Shown: positions 24,580 to 34,131 of the stretch, piece after piece
Numbering within the stretch: the first letter of the stretch is position 1
Layout: every line of letters starts with the position of its first letter
DNA from: Rickettsiales bacterium
Lineage (GTDB): Bacteria > Pseudomonadota > Alphaproteobacteria > Rickettsiales > SXRF01
NCBI GenBank assembly: GCA_005792635.1
Contig: SXRF01000012.1
Location: forward strand, 1-40,528
Length of the DNA: 40,528 bases
Reading direction: 5' to 3'
Program-made: the position numbers and the translations under genes
Notes under the pieces: generated by a model
Database searches by the model: none
What the model was told of the DNA's origin: nothing
Seen by the model: only the letters and a program-made list of their open reading frames with translations

Positions 24580-24770
24580 ATTAAGTATCCCATGTAAAAA
24601 TTTTCAATAAATCAATTACTGGATAGTAATTTACCACAAAATTATTACAATTTTATGACAATTTAGTTAATGAATGCAAATTTTTTGCTAAATCTTCCCA
24701 CTCGCCACCGCTTCACGCAGTACGGCCAAAAATATAATTTCTGCATTTTTTATATAAAAAATCTCTCAAA

Positions 24771-24786
24771 TTAGTGATTTGTTAAG
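24771..24786 (+). promoter_or_regulatory. weak CtrA-box-like site before divK
   Basis: TTAG-N7-TTAAG differs at one position from the CtrA consensus TTAA-N7-TTAAC half pattern. In Caulobacter divK is a CtrA target, which makes the position suggestive, but in AT-rich DNA such near matches are frequent. Confidence 0.2.
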
Positions 24787-24836
24787 TCTTTAGGTGTAAA
24801 AATCATCTATCAGAACCACTTTAACCATGCCCTAAC

Positions 24837-25217
24837 ATGAAAAAACGCATACTTATAGTTGAAGACAACGACCTAAACCTCAAGCTTTTCCGTGACTTGC
24901 TAACGGCGCATGGCTATGAGATTATGGAAACCAAGGACGGCTTGGAAGCCATTGCCATGACACGCAATGAACGCCCGAATCTTATTCTTATGGATATTCA
25001 ACTTCCTGAGATTTCTGGCTTGGATGTCACCCGCCGCTTGAAGGCGGATGAGTCTGTGCGAGATATTCCAATAATTGCAGTGACGGCGTTTGCCATGAAG
25101 GATGACGAGGAGAAAATCCTCGCTGCGGGTTGTGAGGCTTATATTTCAAAACCAATTTCTATTGTTCATTTCCTAAATACGATACGCAGGTTTTTAGGCG
25201 AACAGGAAGCGGTGTAA
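24837..25217 (+). CDS. divK: single-domain response regulator DivK
   Basis: DivK is a stand-alone receiver domain that transmits cell-polarity and cell-cycle signals from PleC/DivJ kinases to DivL and PleD in Alphaproteobacteria. The 126-residue product has the acidic pocket (VEDND), the phosphoacceptor D53 in [13 protein letters not shown], the conserved threonine in AVTAFAMK and the lysine in YISKPIS. No output domain follows. It is eight bases from pleD, the usual neighbour in Caulobacter-like genomes. Confidence 0.95.
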   Translation: MKKRILIVEDNDLNLKLFRDLLTAHGYEIMETKDGLEAIAMTRNERPNLILMDIQLPEISGLDVTRRLKADESVRDIPIIAVTAFAMKDDEEKILAAGCEAYISKPISIVHFLNTIRRFLGEQEAV

Positions 25218-25225
25218 GGATTCAT

Positions 25226-26617
25226 ATGACGGCGCAAATTCTGGTTGTCGATGATGTTCCTGCCAATGTGAAGCTGTTAGAAGCCAAGCTTTCCAGCGAA
25301 TATTATGATGTGATTACCGCCAGCGATGGCTTTGAAGCACTCAAAAAAGTCAAAGAACATAAGCCTGACCTTATTTTGCTGGATGTGATGATGCCGGGGA
25401 TGGACGGCTTCGAGGTTTGCCAGAAACTAAAGGCCGACAAAGAAGTTTCGCATATTCCTGTAGTGATGGTGACGGCTCTTTCGGAAAAATCCGACCGCCT
25501 TAAAGGGCTGGAGGCTGGTGCGGATGATTTTATCACTAAACCAATCAACGATATGGCGTTGTTTGCGCGGGTGAAGTCGCTAATTCGCATAAAAACTTTG
25601 CTTGATGAGTTGCGATTGCGCGATAAAACCAGCCTAGAAATGGGCATCGGCACAGAGGGCGCAAATAGTTTTATCTCCGATGTTTCTGGCGCAAAAGTTT
25701 TGCTGGTTGATGATGATTCTGTGCAGTCAAAACAAATTATCACAAAACTTAATGAGTCCTATGTTGCAACTCTGGTTGAAGACCCTGAAGAGGCTTTTGC
25801 CATTGCCAAGGACGGCGATTTTGATGCTATTTTGATTAGCACGCTGCTGACGGATACTGATGGTCTGCGCCTTGCATCACACATAAAAAGCCAAGAAGAA
25901 ACACGCAGTGTTCCGCTTATGGTGTTTGTGGATGAGGACGACACGCGGGTAATGTTCAAGTCTCTGGAAATGGGGATTAACGATTATTTGACTGTGCCGT
26001 TGGATAGAAACGAAATGGCGGTGCGCGTTCGAACGCAAATTCGCCGCAAACGCTATCAGGACGCGCTTAAATCGCAATATCAAAAAAGCGTTTCCATGGC
26101 TCTGACCGATGGGCTGACGGGCTTATACAACAGGCATTACTTGAATAACCATTTAGATAACATGGTTAAACAAGCAACTGCGAATAGCAAACATCTCGCG
26201 CTTATGATTATGGATATGGATCATTTCAAGCAGGTGAATGACACTCATGGGCATGATGTCGGGGATATGATATTAAAACAGCTAGCCGCTGTTATCATCC
26301 GCACAGCGCGGTCAACGGATTTAGCGGCGCGGTTTGGTGGTGAGGAATTCGTGATACTCATGCCTGAAACTGACCCGCTGGCGGCTCTTGGTGCGGCAAA
26401 CCGTATGCGCGAAATTGTTGAGAATACCCCATTTTCTATAGGTGGTGATGGGCAAACTATTCAAAAAACGGTGAGTATCGGCGTTGCCAGCTTGCATTTT
26501 GAAAAGGACAGCGCGGAAGCATTGCTAAAACGGGCGGACGAGGCTCTGTATCTCGCCAAAAACAGCGGACGAAACAATGTTAAAGTCGCCACCAAGCTCG
26601 TCCCCAGCGGTTGGTAG
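25226..26617 (+). CDS. pleD: diguanylate cyclase response regulator PleD
   Basis: PleD makes cyclic di-GMP from two GTP when its first receiver is phosphorylated and drives polar development. The 463-residue protein has REC1 (D53 in LLDVMMPGMDG), a degenerate REC2 starting near residue 155 (VLLVDDDSVQ), where serine-threonine (AILIST) replaces the phosphoacceptor, and a GGDEF domain. The active site is GGEEF (371-375). The inhibitory I-site RxxD (RSTD, 362-365) is present, so product feedback is expected. A stem ATCAC/GTGAT with a T run follows the gene. Confidence 0.97.
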   Translation: MTAQILVVDDVPANVKLLEAKLSSEYYDVITASDGFEALKKVKEHKPDLILLDVMMPGMDGFEVCQKLKADKEVSHIPVVMVTALSEKSDRLKGLEAGADDFITKPINDMALFARVKSLIRIKTLLDELRLRDKTSLEMGIGTEGANSFISDVSGAKVLLVDDDSVQSKQIITKLNESYVATLVEDPEEAFAIAKDGDFDAILISTLLTDTDGLRLASHIKSQEETRSVPLMVFVDEDDTRVMFKSLEMGINDYLTVPLDRNEMAVRVRTQIRRKRYQDALKSQYQKSVSMALTDGLTGLYNRHYLNNHLDNMVKQATANSKHLALMIMDMDHFKQVNDTHGHDVGDMILKQLAAVIIRTARSTDLAARFGGEEFVILMPETDPLAALGAANRMREIVENTPFSIGGDGQTIQKTVSIGVASLHFEKDSAEALLKRADEALYLAKNSGRNNVKVATKLVPSGW

Positions 26618-26634
26618 GGTGAACATTCAGAAAA

Positions 26635-26661
26635 ATCACTCCGTTTTTTGTGATGTTTTTT
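26635..26661 (+). terminator. candidate terminator after pleD
   Basis: ATCAC (26635-26639) can pair with GTGAT (26650-26654) around a 10-base loop. A run of six T follows after one G. The stem is short, so efficiency is uncertain. Confidence 0.5.
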
Positions 26662-26714
26662 GAATATTTATGTTACAATAATGCTATGGTAACCACTATA
26701 GTATTGAGAAATAT

Positions 26715-27758
26715 ATGAAAAATATCAAGATTATGAGATTAATTATTGCGGCTTGGGTGGTGTTTGCCTTGCCAGCTTTCGCGCAGGAAGCAACCAAAGA
26801 AACAGCGCAAGCCCCCTACTCCTCAACCGCAGTCAAACCTTCCTTGGACGAGCTAATTTACCGAACAAATCTTGGGCGGGCGGCGGATGTCGCGCTGCTT
26901 ATTTCGCAAGGGGCGGATGTCAATGCCAGCAATGAAAATGGCGTGCCGCTGCTTGCCCTTGCCGCCAGCAGGGCGGACGCGGAGGCGGTCAACATCCTAA
27001 AAACACTGGTGGAGGCTGGCGCGGATGTCAATAAAACCGATAAACGCGGGCAGAACGCCCTGTTCTACGCCGCAAAAATCGGCAATAAAGATAGTGCCGA
27101 GTATTTGCTATCGAAAAATATTCGCTATGCGGTGTTTGATAATGACGGGAATAATGTCCGCAACTTCGCGCATCAAGCTGGGCATGACGATATTGTGAAT
27201 GCGATAGATAATTTTATCGCCAAGCGCAAAGAAGAAGTGAAAAAAGAATATGAGGAAACCACTAAGCAGATACAGGAAAGCTATATCGCTAATCAATCAG
27301 TGTGGAGAAGTCCTGACTCCGCACCGAAGAAGCCAGACGCAACGGAAATCAAGGATAAACCAGCGACGGAAGTAAAAAAACCTGAGCAAATCAGCGTTTC
27401 GTCGGAGCAAATGCGCCAGTTGATTAGCGACCTTGCCTTTTCCAGCTGCGCTATGGCATATTGGCAATATGCTGATACCGCCCATCTACCAACTGAGCTA
27501 AACGCGAAGGATTTACAGCTAAATATCAGCAAGCAAAAAGAGCGCATCATCAAACTTAGCAACGCCTTTGTTGGTGATTTTTCTGGAAAGCTGGAGGTGG
27601 CGCAGAAAATCGTCAATGTCTCCACCGCGCAGATTAATAATCAGCTAGCCGCCATTCCCTCCAATGATGAATGGAAGAAAAAAGGCGGCGGCACGATTAA
27701 CGATATGAACAGCCGCTGCCGCACCATTGCCAATATTTGGACGGCGGTAAGTAATTAA
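26715..27758 (+). CDS. exported ankyrin-repeat protein
   Basis: The 347-residue product has a signal peptide (MKNIKIMRLIIAAWVVFALPAFA, cleavage before QEATKE). Three to four ankyrin repeats follow at about residues 40-165: LGRAADVALLISQGADVNASNENGVPLLALAA, LKTLVEAGADVNKTDKRGQNALFYAA and a degenerate one, GHDDIVNAIDNF. Then comes a charged helical segment (FIAKRKEEVKKEYEETTKQIQES), a Pro/Lys linker and a C-terminal domain with two cysteines that I do not recognise. Ankyrin repeats mediate protein binding; a periplasmic scaffold role is inferred. Its TAA overlaps or abuts the upstream in-frame ATG of argC. Confidence 0.85.
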   Translation: MKNIKIMRLIIAAWVVFALPAFAQEATKETAQAPYSSTAVKPSLDELIYRTNLGRAADVALLISQGADVNASNENGVPLLALAASRADAEAVNILKTLVEAGADVNKTDKRGQNALFYAAKIGNKDSAEYLLSKNIRYAVFDNDGNNVRNFAHQAGHDDIVNAIDNFIAKRKEEVKKEYEETTKQIQESYIANQSVWRSPDSAPKKPDATEIKDKPATEVKKPEQISVSSEQMRQLISDLAFSSCAMAYWQYADTAHLPTELNAKDLQLNISKQKERIIKLSNAFVGDFSGKLEVAQKIVNVSTAQINNQLAAIPSNDEWKKKGGGTINDMNSRCRTIANIWTAVSN

Positions 27759-27778
27759 TGAAATTAGACAGAGGTAAT

Positions 27779-28822
27779 ATGAAGAGAAAGATCAACATCG
27801 CAATCATCGGCGCAAGTGGCTATACGGGTGCGGAGCTTATTCGCCTATTACTCCCACATCCACACGCCAACATTGTTGCACTCACTGGCGATAGCCAAGC
27901 GGGCAAGGAAATTGGCGAGGTCTATCCGCATTTGCGCTTTTGTGGCTTGCCGAAATTGGTGGCACTGTCGGAGGTGGATTTCGCCAGTGTAGATTTAGCT
28001 TTTTGCTGCCTTCCTCACGGCACAACGCAGGAAGTAATAGCTGCTCTGCCCGCCCATGTCCGCGTGGTGGATTTATCGGCGGATTTCCGCCTGTTTGACA
28101 TTGAAACTTACGCAAAGTGGTATGGTCACGCACACCGCGCCGTGGATTTGCAAAAAGAAGCTGTGTACGCCATTACCGAACTCGCCCGCGAGAAGGTGAA
28201 AACTGCGCGGATTGTGGCGAATGCTGGCTGTTATCCGACCTCGGCTATTTTGCCACTTGCTCCACTTCTGGCGGCAAAGTTGATAAACCATAAAAACATT
28301 ATTATTGATGCAAAGTCAGGGGTGACAGGCGCAGGGCGTGCCGCCTCGCAGGCTAATTTATTCACGGAAGTAAATGACGGCATCCGCGTTTATGGCGTAG
28401 CGTCGCATCGCCATGCGCCAGAGATTGAGCAAAGCCTAAGCTGGGCGGCAGAAGCGCAGGTTGTGGTGACATTCACGCCACATCTTATGCCGATGAATCG
28501 GGGGATTTTATCTACCATTTATGTTGAGCTGGCGGCGGGTAAGACGGCGGCGGATTTGCGGGCGGAACTTGAAAAAGCATACGCCAATGAGCAATTTGTG
28601 CGGTTGCTCCCCGAAGGAGCGATGCCCAGCACCCACCAAGTGAGCGGCACGAACAACTGCTTTATGAATGTCTTTGCCGATCGCGCTAGCGGGCGGGCGA
28701 TAATCGTTTCCGCGATTGACAACCTCGTCAAAGGCGCGTCTGGTCAGGCAGTGCAGAATATGAATGTGATGTTTGGCTTTGCCGAAAATGAAGGGCTGAA
28801 CTTAACCGCGGTGTTTCCGTAG
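27779..28822 (+). CDS. argC: N-acetyl-gamma-glutamyl-phosphate reductase
   Basis: ArgC catalyses the NADPH-dependent reduction of N-acetyl-glutamyl phosphate in arginine biosynthesis. The 347-residue protein has the nucleotide motif GASGYTGAEL (11-20), the catalytic cysteine C151 in NAGCYPTSAILPL, and GASGQAVQNMNVMFGF near the end. I chose ATG 27779, preceded by AGAGGT. An in-frame ATG at 27758 lacks that support and touches the end of the ankyrin gene. The TAG stop (28820-28822) is formed by the first bases of a MITE-like element. Confidence 0.95.
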   Translation: MKRKINIAIIGASGYTGAELIRLLLPHPHANIVALTGDSQAGKEIGEVYPHLRFCGLPKLVALSEVDFASVDLAFCCLPHGTTQEVIAALPAHVRVVDLSADFRLFDIETYAKWYGHAHRAVDLQKEAVYAITELAREKVKTARIVANAGCYPTSAILPLAPLLAAKLINHKNIIIDAKSGVTGAGRAASQANLFTEVNDGIRVYGVASHRHAPEIEQSLSWAAEAQVVVTFTPHLMPMNRGILSTIYVELAAGKTAADLRAELEKAYANEQFVRLLPEGAMPSTHQVSGTNNCFMNVFADRASGRAIIVSAIDNLVKGASGQAVQNMNVMFGFAENEGLNLTAVFP

Positions 28823-28967
28823 GTTCTGTTGAGGAATTCTACTATAGCTTGCTGCAAATGTCAGTTTCCTGCGCTTCCGTTGCTCATGTACTTAGTGTAC
28901 ACTGCGCTACGGTTCTCGGAAACCGCCATTTTCGCTTGCGCTCTAGCGAATTCCTCAACAGAACCTA
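28820..28967. mobile_element. MITE-like palindromic element, copy 1
   Basis: 148 bp with terminal inverted repeats TAGGTTCTGTTGAGGAATTC and GAATTCCTCAACAGAACCTA, without a plausible gene. Inside is a second palindrome (GTTTCC...GGAAAC around GTACTTAGTGTAC). A copy with few differences lies at 37537-37685. The ends resemble those of IS5- or IS630-type elements, which insert at TA-containing targets, but no transposase is present. The left end supplies the argC stop codon, and the structure could act as a terminator. Confidence 0.88.
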
Positions 28968-29034
28968 GCCACTTCCAGAGCATATTTTCCTGTGCTATGG
29001 TTGTTTTATGGGGGGGCGTATTTGCCTATCAACT

Positions 29035-29133
29035 CGTCATTGCGAGTGACTGCGAGCCGAAGGCGCGGCAGGAACGCTGCAATCCAGTCTGTTGATAGTT
29101 TCTGGATTGCTTCGCCTTCGGCTCGCAATGACG
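29035..29133. repeat. CGTCATTGCGAG-type palindromic repeat, copy 2
   Basis: 99 bp with the same ends and core as 13679-13766. It carries about ten extra bases (GGAACGCTGC) in one arm and a slightly longer matching arm (CTTCGCCTTCGGCTCGC). It lies in the 487-base gene-free stretch between argC and fliI, which also contains the MITE-like element and a Fur-box-like site. Confidence 0.9.
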
Positions 29134-29198
29134 AAAATTGGTACTTATTAAAGCAAATTACTATTTTTGTTTAACCAAATGAATAGGTGTTTTTTCAC

Positions 29199-29221
29199 TT
29201 GCAATTGATAACTATTCGCAA
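29199..29221. promoter_or_regulatory. Fur-box-like site 2
   Basis: On the minus strand this reads TTGCGAATAGTTATC, then AATTGCAA, sharing 20 or more of 23 positions with the sites at 11221 and 37387. A weaker related sequence, TTGCGAGCCATTCTCAAGTG, follows at 29277-29296. No gene start lies within reach on either strand, so this may be a leftover control region of a lost gene. Confidence 0.4.
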
Positions 29222-29309
29222 CAAGATTGTAATAGATTGAATTAAAATGATATTTTTACAAGCTTAGGAGCGACTGTTGCGAGCCATTCTCAAGTGGCTT
29301 CTATTCTAT

Positions 29310-30632
29310 TCAACCTCGCCAATTGGCTATTCCTAAAATCTTGGCGAGCTGGTCATAGCCTTCGTCCAGTGTGGTTTTTTCGTCCTTGCGCTGGCGGAGG
29401 AAATTTTCCAGCTCTGGGTAATATTTTATGGCGTTGTCAACTTCTGGGTCAGAGCCTTTGCGATATGCGCCAAGGCGAATCATTTCCGCCATATCGTCAT
29501 AGGTGGAGAGCAAACGGCGGGCGACTTGCACCAGTGCGTTTTCCGCCTCCGTGTTGCAATCAGGCATGGTGCGCGAAACGCTTTTTAGGATATTGATAGC
29601 AGGAAACCGCCCGCGCTGGGCGATTGCCCTGTCTAGTATGATATGCCCGTCCAAAATCCCGCGCACAGTGTCAGAAACTGGCTCGTTCGTATCGTCGCCT
29701 TCCACAAGAACGGTAAATAGCCCTGTGATGCTGCCCTGCCCTAGCTTTCCTGTCCCTGCCCGTTCCAGAAGCTTTGGCAGCTCGGCAAAAACGGTTGGCG
29801 TGTAACCCTTGCTGGTTGGTGGCTCGCCCGCTGAAAGCCCGATTTCGCGCTGCGCCATGGCAAAGCGGGTGACACTATCCATCAAACACAAAACATCCTT
29901 GCCAGTATCGCGGAAATACTCGGAAACCGCCATGGTGAGATATGCTGATTGACGGCGCAGGAGTGAAAACTCGCTACTGGTTGCAACGATGACCACCGAG
30001 CGTTTTAAGCCCTCTTCGCCCAAGTCATCCTCAATGAATTCCTGTAACTCGCGGGAGCGTTCGCCGATTAGCCCGATGACATTGATGTCTGCCTGCGAAT
30101 TGCGGGCGAGCATGGACATAAGGATGGATTTACCCACGCCAGAACCAGCGAAAATCCCCATCCGCTGCCCACGGCAGCAGGAAAGGAAGGTATTCATCGC
30201 CCGCACGCCCATATTCAGCTTGCCTTTTACGCGGGTGCGGCTGTGCGCGTCAGGCGGTTCAGCGCGAATTTGGTACGCTTTTGTGCCACGAGGCAACGGC
30301 CCTTTGCCATCCACCGGCTCGCCCATGGCGTTTATCACCCGCCCGAGCCAGCCCTCGCAAGGATAGCAAACGCTGGCGTTTTCCTCTAGCACCACCTTCG
30401 CGCCGATGCCCACCCCTTCAATGCTGGCAAAGGGCATAAGCAGCGTGCGCCCATCACGAAACCCAACCACCTCCGCAGGCAAAATCTTACCATTACTGGC
30501 ATAAACACTCACCCGCGCACCAACGCTCAACAATCGCTCAATGCCAGCGCATTCAATAAGCATCCCCATCACCGCCACCACAGTGCCTGTCACGGTTAGT
30601 TCTTGGATGTTATCTATTTCGGAGAGTTGCAT
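29310..30632 (-). CDS. fliI: flagellum-specific ATP synthase FliI
   Basis: FliI is the hexameric ATPase of the flagellar type III export apparatus. The 440-residue protein has the beta-barrel N-terminal domain and the P-loop GSGVGKS (163-169). It also has the stretch LMDSVTRFAMAQREIGLSAGEPPTSKGYTPTVFAELPKLLERAG and the FliI/YscN-type ALVEGDD-like loop (FTVLVEGDDTNEPVSDTVRGILDGHI). FliI and injectisome ATPases are close; the alphaproteobacterial context makes FliI the better call. No fliJ or other flagellar gene lies in the window, and the gene stands alone behind an orphan. Confidence 0.9.
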   Translation of the reverse strand: MQLSEIDNIQELTVTGTVVAVMGMLIECAGIERLLSVGARVSVYASNGKILPAEVVGFRDGRTLLMPFASIEGVGIGAKVVLEENASVCYPCEGWLGRVINAMGEPVDGKGPLPRGTKAYQIRAEPPDAHSRTRVKGKLNMGVRAMNTFLSCCRGQRMGIFAGSGVGKSILMSMLARNSQADINVIGLIGERSRELQEFIEDDLGEEGLKRSVVIVATSSEFSLLRRQSAYLTMAVSEYFRDTGKDVLCLMDSVTRFAMAQREIGLSAGEPPTSKGYTPTVFAELPKLLERAGTGKLGQGSITGLFTVLVEGDDTNEPVSDTVRGILDGHIILDRAIAQRGRFPAINILKSVSRTMPDCNTEAENALVQVARRLLSTYDDMAEMIRLGAYRKGSDPEVDNAIKYYPELENFLRQRKDEKTTLDEGYDQLAKILGIANWRG

Positions 30633-30635
30633 GGT

Positions 30636-31499
30636 TTATTTGTGTCGCTCAGATGGTTTGTCGTTTATTAAATCATGCCCAACGGTCTTCGCGCCATAAA
30701 ATTCTTTACGAAGCCGTGCGCGTTCTTCTCTTTCGGCAATGTCTTCTTTGGAGGTGTTGTCAATCATTATGGTGCTTAGTGGCATTTTCATTATTGTATC
30801 AATATTTCGTTCTTCATTGGTATGTTTATCAAACCATTCTTCTATTTTCTCGCGTATTTTTAGGGCTTTGCGTATATGAAAGGCGACTTCTTCTATGTTT
30901 GGCTTCCACATTTTTTTTGAATTGAGTTCGAATAAAATATAAATATTGCCTACTGATACATTTGTTAAAATCCCAGCATTGGTTAAATAATCAATATAGT
31001 GCTTTGCATGTTTGTAATGTTTAGTATGTCCATAAGTATGTTTTGAATCATCAAGCATAATTAGAGTGTTTTTTATGTCTTTTTCCTGTTCCATTTCTTC
31101 TTTTCGAAGAAAATCTCTAGCCATTGTTTTTATTCCCTGATCTGATGTATCGCCTGTGTCTATTGTAGATTGATCCTTGAAACAAAATTGTGAATATAGG
31201 TCACCCATAAATTCTGACTGTAATCCAGCCTGATAAAGTGGTTTGTCGTGTTCTGCCCTAGCATAGTTCATCAACAAACCATCCCTTGCTAAACCTGCAC
31301 CAATCAAATGTGCAATAGCATGTTCACTTTTTAGTACAGAATAGTCTTTTATTCCATAGTGCTTAGATTCACAATGCAAAACTGCTTGTAATATCGGCAT
31401 TTCAGCCAAACTGTCTTGGTTTCCAGCATCAATAATAAAATTAGTTCTCTTGCTGGGTTTTGGTAGGCTGAATTTTTCTGACCATGGGAGTTGGTTCAT
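30636..31499 (-). CDS. orphan protein upstream of fliI
   Basis: The 287-residue product is soluble by inspection and I do not recognise it. Features are an N-terminal Pro/Lys-rich start (MNQLPWSEKFSLPKPSKRTN), a histidine-rich tract (HTYGHTKHYKHAKHYIDYL) at about residues 155-173, and charged helices towards the end (ALKIREKIEEWFDKHTNEERN and EDIAEREERARLRKEFYG). It ends three bases before the fliI start in the same direction, so the two are probably co-transcribed. AT content is higher than in fliI. Confidence 0.72.
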   Translation of the reverse strand: MNQLPWSEKFSLPKPSKRTNFIIDAGNQDSLAEMPILQAVLHCESKHYGIKDYSVLKSEHAIAHLIGAGLARDGLLMNYARAEHDKPLYQAGLQSEFMGDLYSQFCFKDQSTIDTGDTSDQGIKTMARDFLRKEEMEQEKDIKNTLIMLDDSKHTYGHTKHYKHAKHYIDYLTNAGILTNVSVGNIYILFELNSKKMWKPNIEEVAFHIRKALKIREKIEEWFDKHTNEERNIDTIMKMPLSTIMIDNTSKEDIAEREERARLRKEFYGAKTVGHDLINDKPSERHK

Positions 31500-31514
31500 A
31501 AATAAAACCTTATA

Positions 31515-32063
31515 TTACTTACGCTTTTTTTCTTCCGCATCCAGAGCGAGGTTTAGCTCCGAAACATTTACGAACGGGTTGCCAAAAATTTTGCTCTGCG
31601 CGTCCACATACTCGGTGATGATGGCTTGCACCTCGTCATCTTTCATCCCACGCGCCTTGGCAATGCGCGAGATTTGATATTCCGCAGAGGAAAGGCTGAT
31701 ATGCGGGTCTAGCCCACTTGCCGAAGCAGTGATTAGATCCACGGGGATTTTCGCTTTGTTTTTCGGGTCAGCCTTCTGCAACGCCGCAATCCGCGCATTC
31801 GCCGCTTCCAGAAGCTTGGGGTTGTTGGGGCTGAAATTTGTGCCGCCAGAATTGCCCGCGTCGTAATTATTTGCCGACAACCGCCCCCAGAAATATTTAT
31901 TTTCGCTAAATTCCCGCCCGATTAGTTTTTCCGAGTGCTGCGGAAAAACTTTGACAAAAATCGTAACCATAAGCGGATAAACCCCACCCAGCAAAATCGT
32001 AAAAACCGCAAGCATTGCAAAGCCAGCGCGGAAATGGAAAAAAGTTTTTTGTGTGTTCGTCAT
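31515..32063 (-). CDS. kdpC: potassium-transporting ATPase subunit C
   Basis: KdpC is the small single-span subunit that stabilises the KdpFABC potassium pump. The 182-residue product has one N-terminal membrane helix (FAMLAVFTILLGGVYPLMVTIFVKV) and the periplasmic motifs FWGRLSANNYDAGNSGGTNFSPNNPKL, VDLITASASGLDPHISLSSAEYQ and RIAKARG. I chose ATG 32063 (MTNTQKT); a longer frame from 32081 would overlap kdpB. One base separates it from kdpB. Confidence 0.95.
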   Translation of the reverse strand: MTNTQKTFFHFRAGFAMLAVFTILLGGVYPLMVTIFVKVFPQHSEKLIGREFSENKYFWGRLSANNYDAGNSGGTNFSPNNPKLLEAANARIAALQKADPKNKAKIPVDLITASASGLDPHISLSSAEYQISRIAKARGMKDDEVQAIITEYVDAQSKIFGNPFVNVSELNLALDAEEKKRK

Positions 32064-32064
32064 A

Positions 32065-34131
32065 TTACACAGCCCCCACAATTGTCAGCAAAACATCAAT
32101 CACCTTTATCCCCACGAATGGCACAAGCACACCGCCAAGTCCATAAACCAGCAAATTATGGCGCAGCAATGCCGCCGCTCCTACTGGGCGGTAAGCAACG
32201 CCTTTTAGTGCGAGCGGTATTAGCCCGATGATAATCAGCGCATTAAAAATAACCGCCGAAAGCATCGCCGAAACTGGCGAGGTGAGCTGCATTATGTTAA
32301 GTGCACCCAAAGCGGGATAGGTGCTGGCGAAGGCAGCGGGAATAATTGCAAAATACTTGGCTATGTCATTAGCGATGGAAAAAGTGGTGAGCGAGCCGCG
32401 GGTCATGAGCAGTTGCTTGCCGATTTCCACGATTTCAATAAGCTTGGTGGGGTCGGAATCAAGGTCAATCATATTGCCCGCCTCCTTCGCCGCCTGCGTT
32501 CCGCTGTTCATCACCACCGCCACATCCGACTGCGCGAGGGCGGGTGCGTCGTTCGTTCCGTCGCCGACCATGGCGACCAGCTCGCCGCCAGTTTGCATCT
32601 TGCGGATGAGCTTTAGCTTATCTTCGGGTGTTGCCTGCGCGAGATAATCATCAACCCCAGCTTCCGCCGCGATTGCTCCAGCAGTCAGCGGGTTATCGCC
32701 AGTAATCATAACGCTTTTTATGCCCATTTTGCGAAGGTCAGCGAGGCGTTCTTTAATCCCCATTTTCACAATATCTTTTAGATATACCACGCCAAGCGTG
32801 CGCCCACCATCAATCACTACCAGCGGCGTTCCGCCCAGCCTTGCTATTTCTTCTATCTTGCGCCGCGTGTCGTCGGGAATAGTTTTTCCATAAGTTTTTA
32901 GCTGTTTTTCAATGGCATCACCCGCGCCTTTGATAACGCTGCGCGTGCCAATTTTTATACCGCTAACGCGGGTTTCCGCGCTGAATTCAATAAATTCGCT
33001 GCCTTCTGGTGCGCTCGTAAGCTCGGCAACGCCGTATTTAGACCGCGCAAGCGCAACGATACTTTTGCCCTCAGGCGTATGATCCGCAACCGATGAAAGC
33101 TGCGCCGCCTCCGCCATTTCCGCAATAGTAACGCCAGCGGAAGGAAAAAATTCATCAGCTTGGCGGTTACCGTGAGTAATCGTTCCTGTTTTATCAAGCA
33201 GCAAACAGTTTATATCGCCCGCCGCCTCCACCGCCCGCCCAGAAGAGGCGATTACATTGGCTTGCAGCAAGCGATTCATCCCCGCGATGCCAATCGCCGA
33301 AAGCAATCCGCCGATAGTGGTCGGCGCGAGGCAAACCAATAGTGCTACGAGAACTGTCATGCTGACGGGCGTTCCCGCCCCGCTTTGCTGCACGCTGAAT
33401 ATTGAAAATGGAAGCAGAGTTGCAATGGCGAGAAGGAAGATAAGGGTAAGAGCGGAAAGGAGGATGGAAAGCGCGATTTCGTTTGGTGTTTTCTGGCGTT
33501 TCGCGCCTTCTACTAGCGACACCATGCGGTCAATAAAGCTTTCACCAGCATTGGCGGTAATCCGCACCACTAACCAATCGGAAAGTACGCGAGTGCCGCC
33601 CGTCACCGCGTCGCAATCACCGCCAGACTCGCGGATAACAGGCGCGGATTCGCCCGTAATCGCGCTTTCATCAACCGAGGCGATGCCCATCACCACCTGC
33701 CCGTCGCTGGGTATTGCGTCGCCAGTCTCCACCAGCACCAAATCATCTTTTTTAAGGCTGGAGGCGGAAATAACTTCATAATCACTGCGCGATTCGGCGG
33801 TGCGTATTTTCTTGGCATTGACTTCTTTTTTTAGGGCTTTCAGGCTTTCTGCCTGCGCTTTTCCGCGCCCCTCGGCGATGCTTTCCGCGAAATTGGCAAA
33901 TAAAACCGTGAACCACAACCAAATCGCAATCCACAGTGTGAACCAGATCGGCTCTCCGCCAATCTCCGCGCCAGTTTTCGCATAGATATATAACCCGCTA
34001 ACCACCAGCGCACCAACATACACCACAAACATAACAGGGTTGCGAAGTTGGTTTTTTGGCGAAAGCTTCTTGAACGCACCAAACACGGCTTCGGAAACAT
34101 TAAGATGCGCTTTTTCTTGTACAGTTTTCAT
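32065..34131 (-). CDS. kdpB: potassium-transporting P-type ATPase subunit B
   Basis: KdpB is the ATP-hydrolysing P-type subunit of the high-affinity potassium pump. The 688-residue protein has the actuator motif ITGESAP and the phosphorylation site [12 protein letters not shown] (aspartate at about 313). [53 protein letters not shown] and the usual membrane helices are also present. The start ATG overlaps the kdpA stop by one base. Confidence 0.98.
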   Translation of the reverse strand: MKTVQEKAHLNVSEAVFGAFKKLSPKNQLRNPVMFVVYVGALVVSGLYIYAKTGAEIGGEPIWFTLWIAIWLWFTVLFANFAESIAEGRGKAQAESLKALKKEVNAKKIRTAESRSDYEVISASSLKKDDLVLVETGDAIPSDGQVVMGIASVDESAITGESAPVIRESGGDCDAVTGGTRVLSDWLVVRITANAGESFIDRMVSLVEGAKRQKTPNEIALSILLSALTLIFLLAIATLLPFSIFSVQQSGAGTPVSMTVLVALLVCLAPTTIGGLLSAIGIAGMNRLLQANVIASSGRAVEAAGDINCLLLDKTGTITHGNRQADEFFPSAGVTIAEMAEAAQLSSVADHTPEGKSIVALARSKYGVAELTSAPEGSEFIEFSAETRVSGIKIGTRSVIKGAGDAIEKQLKTYGKTIPDDTRRKIEEIARLGGTPLVVIDGGRTLGVVYLKDIVKMGIKERLADLRKMGIKSVMITGDNPLTAGAIAAEAGVDDYLAQATPEDKLKLIRKMQTGGELVAMVGDGTNDAPALAQSDVAVVMNSGTQAAKEAGNMIDLDSDPTKLIEIVEIGKQLLMTRGSLTTFSIANDIAKYFAIIPAAFASTYPALGALNIMQLTSPVSAMLSAVIFNALIIIGLIPLALKGVAYRPVGAAALLRHNLLVYGLGGVLVPFVGIKVIDVLLTIVGAV

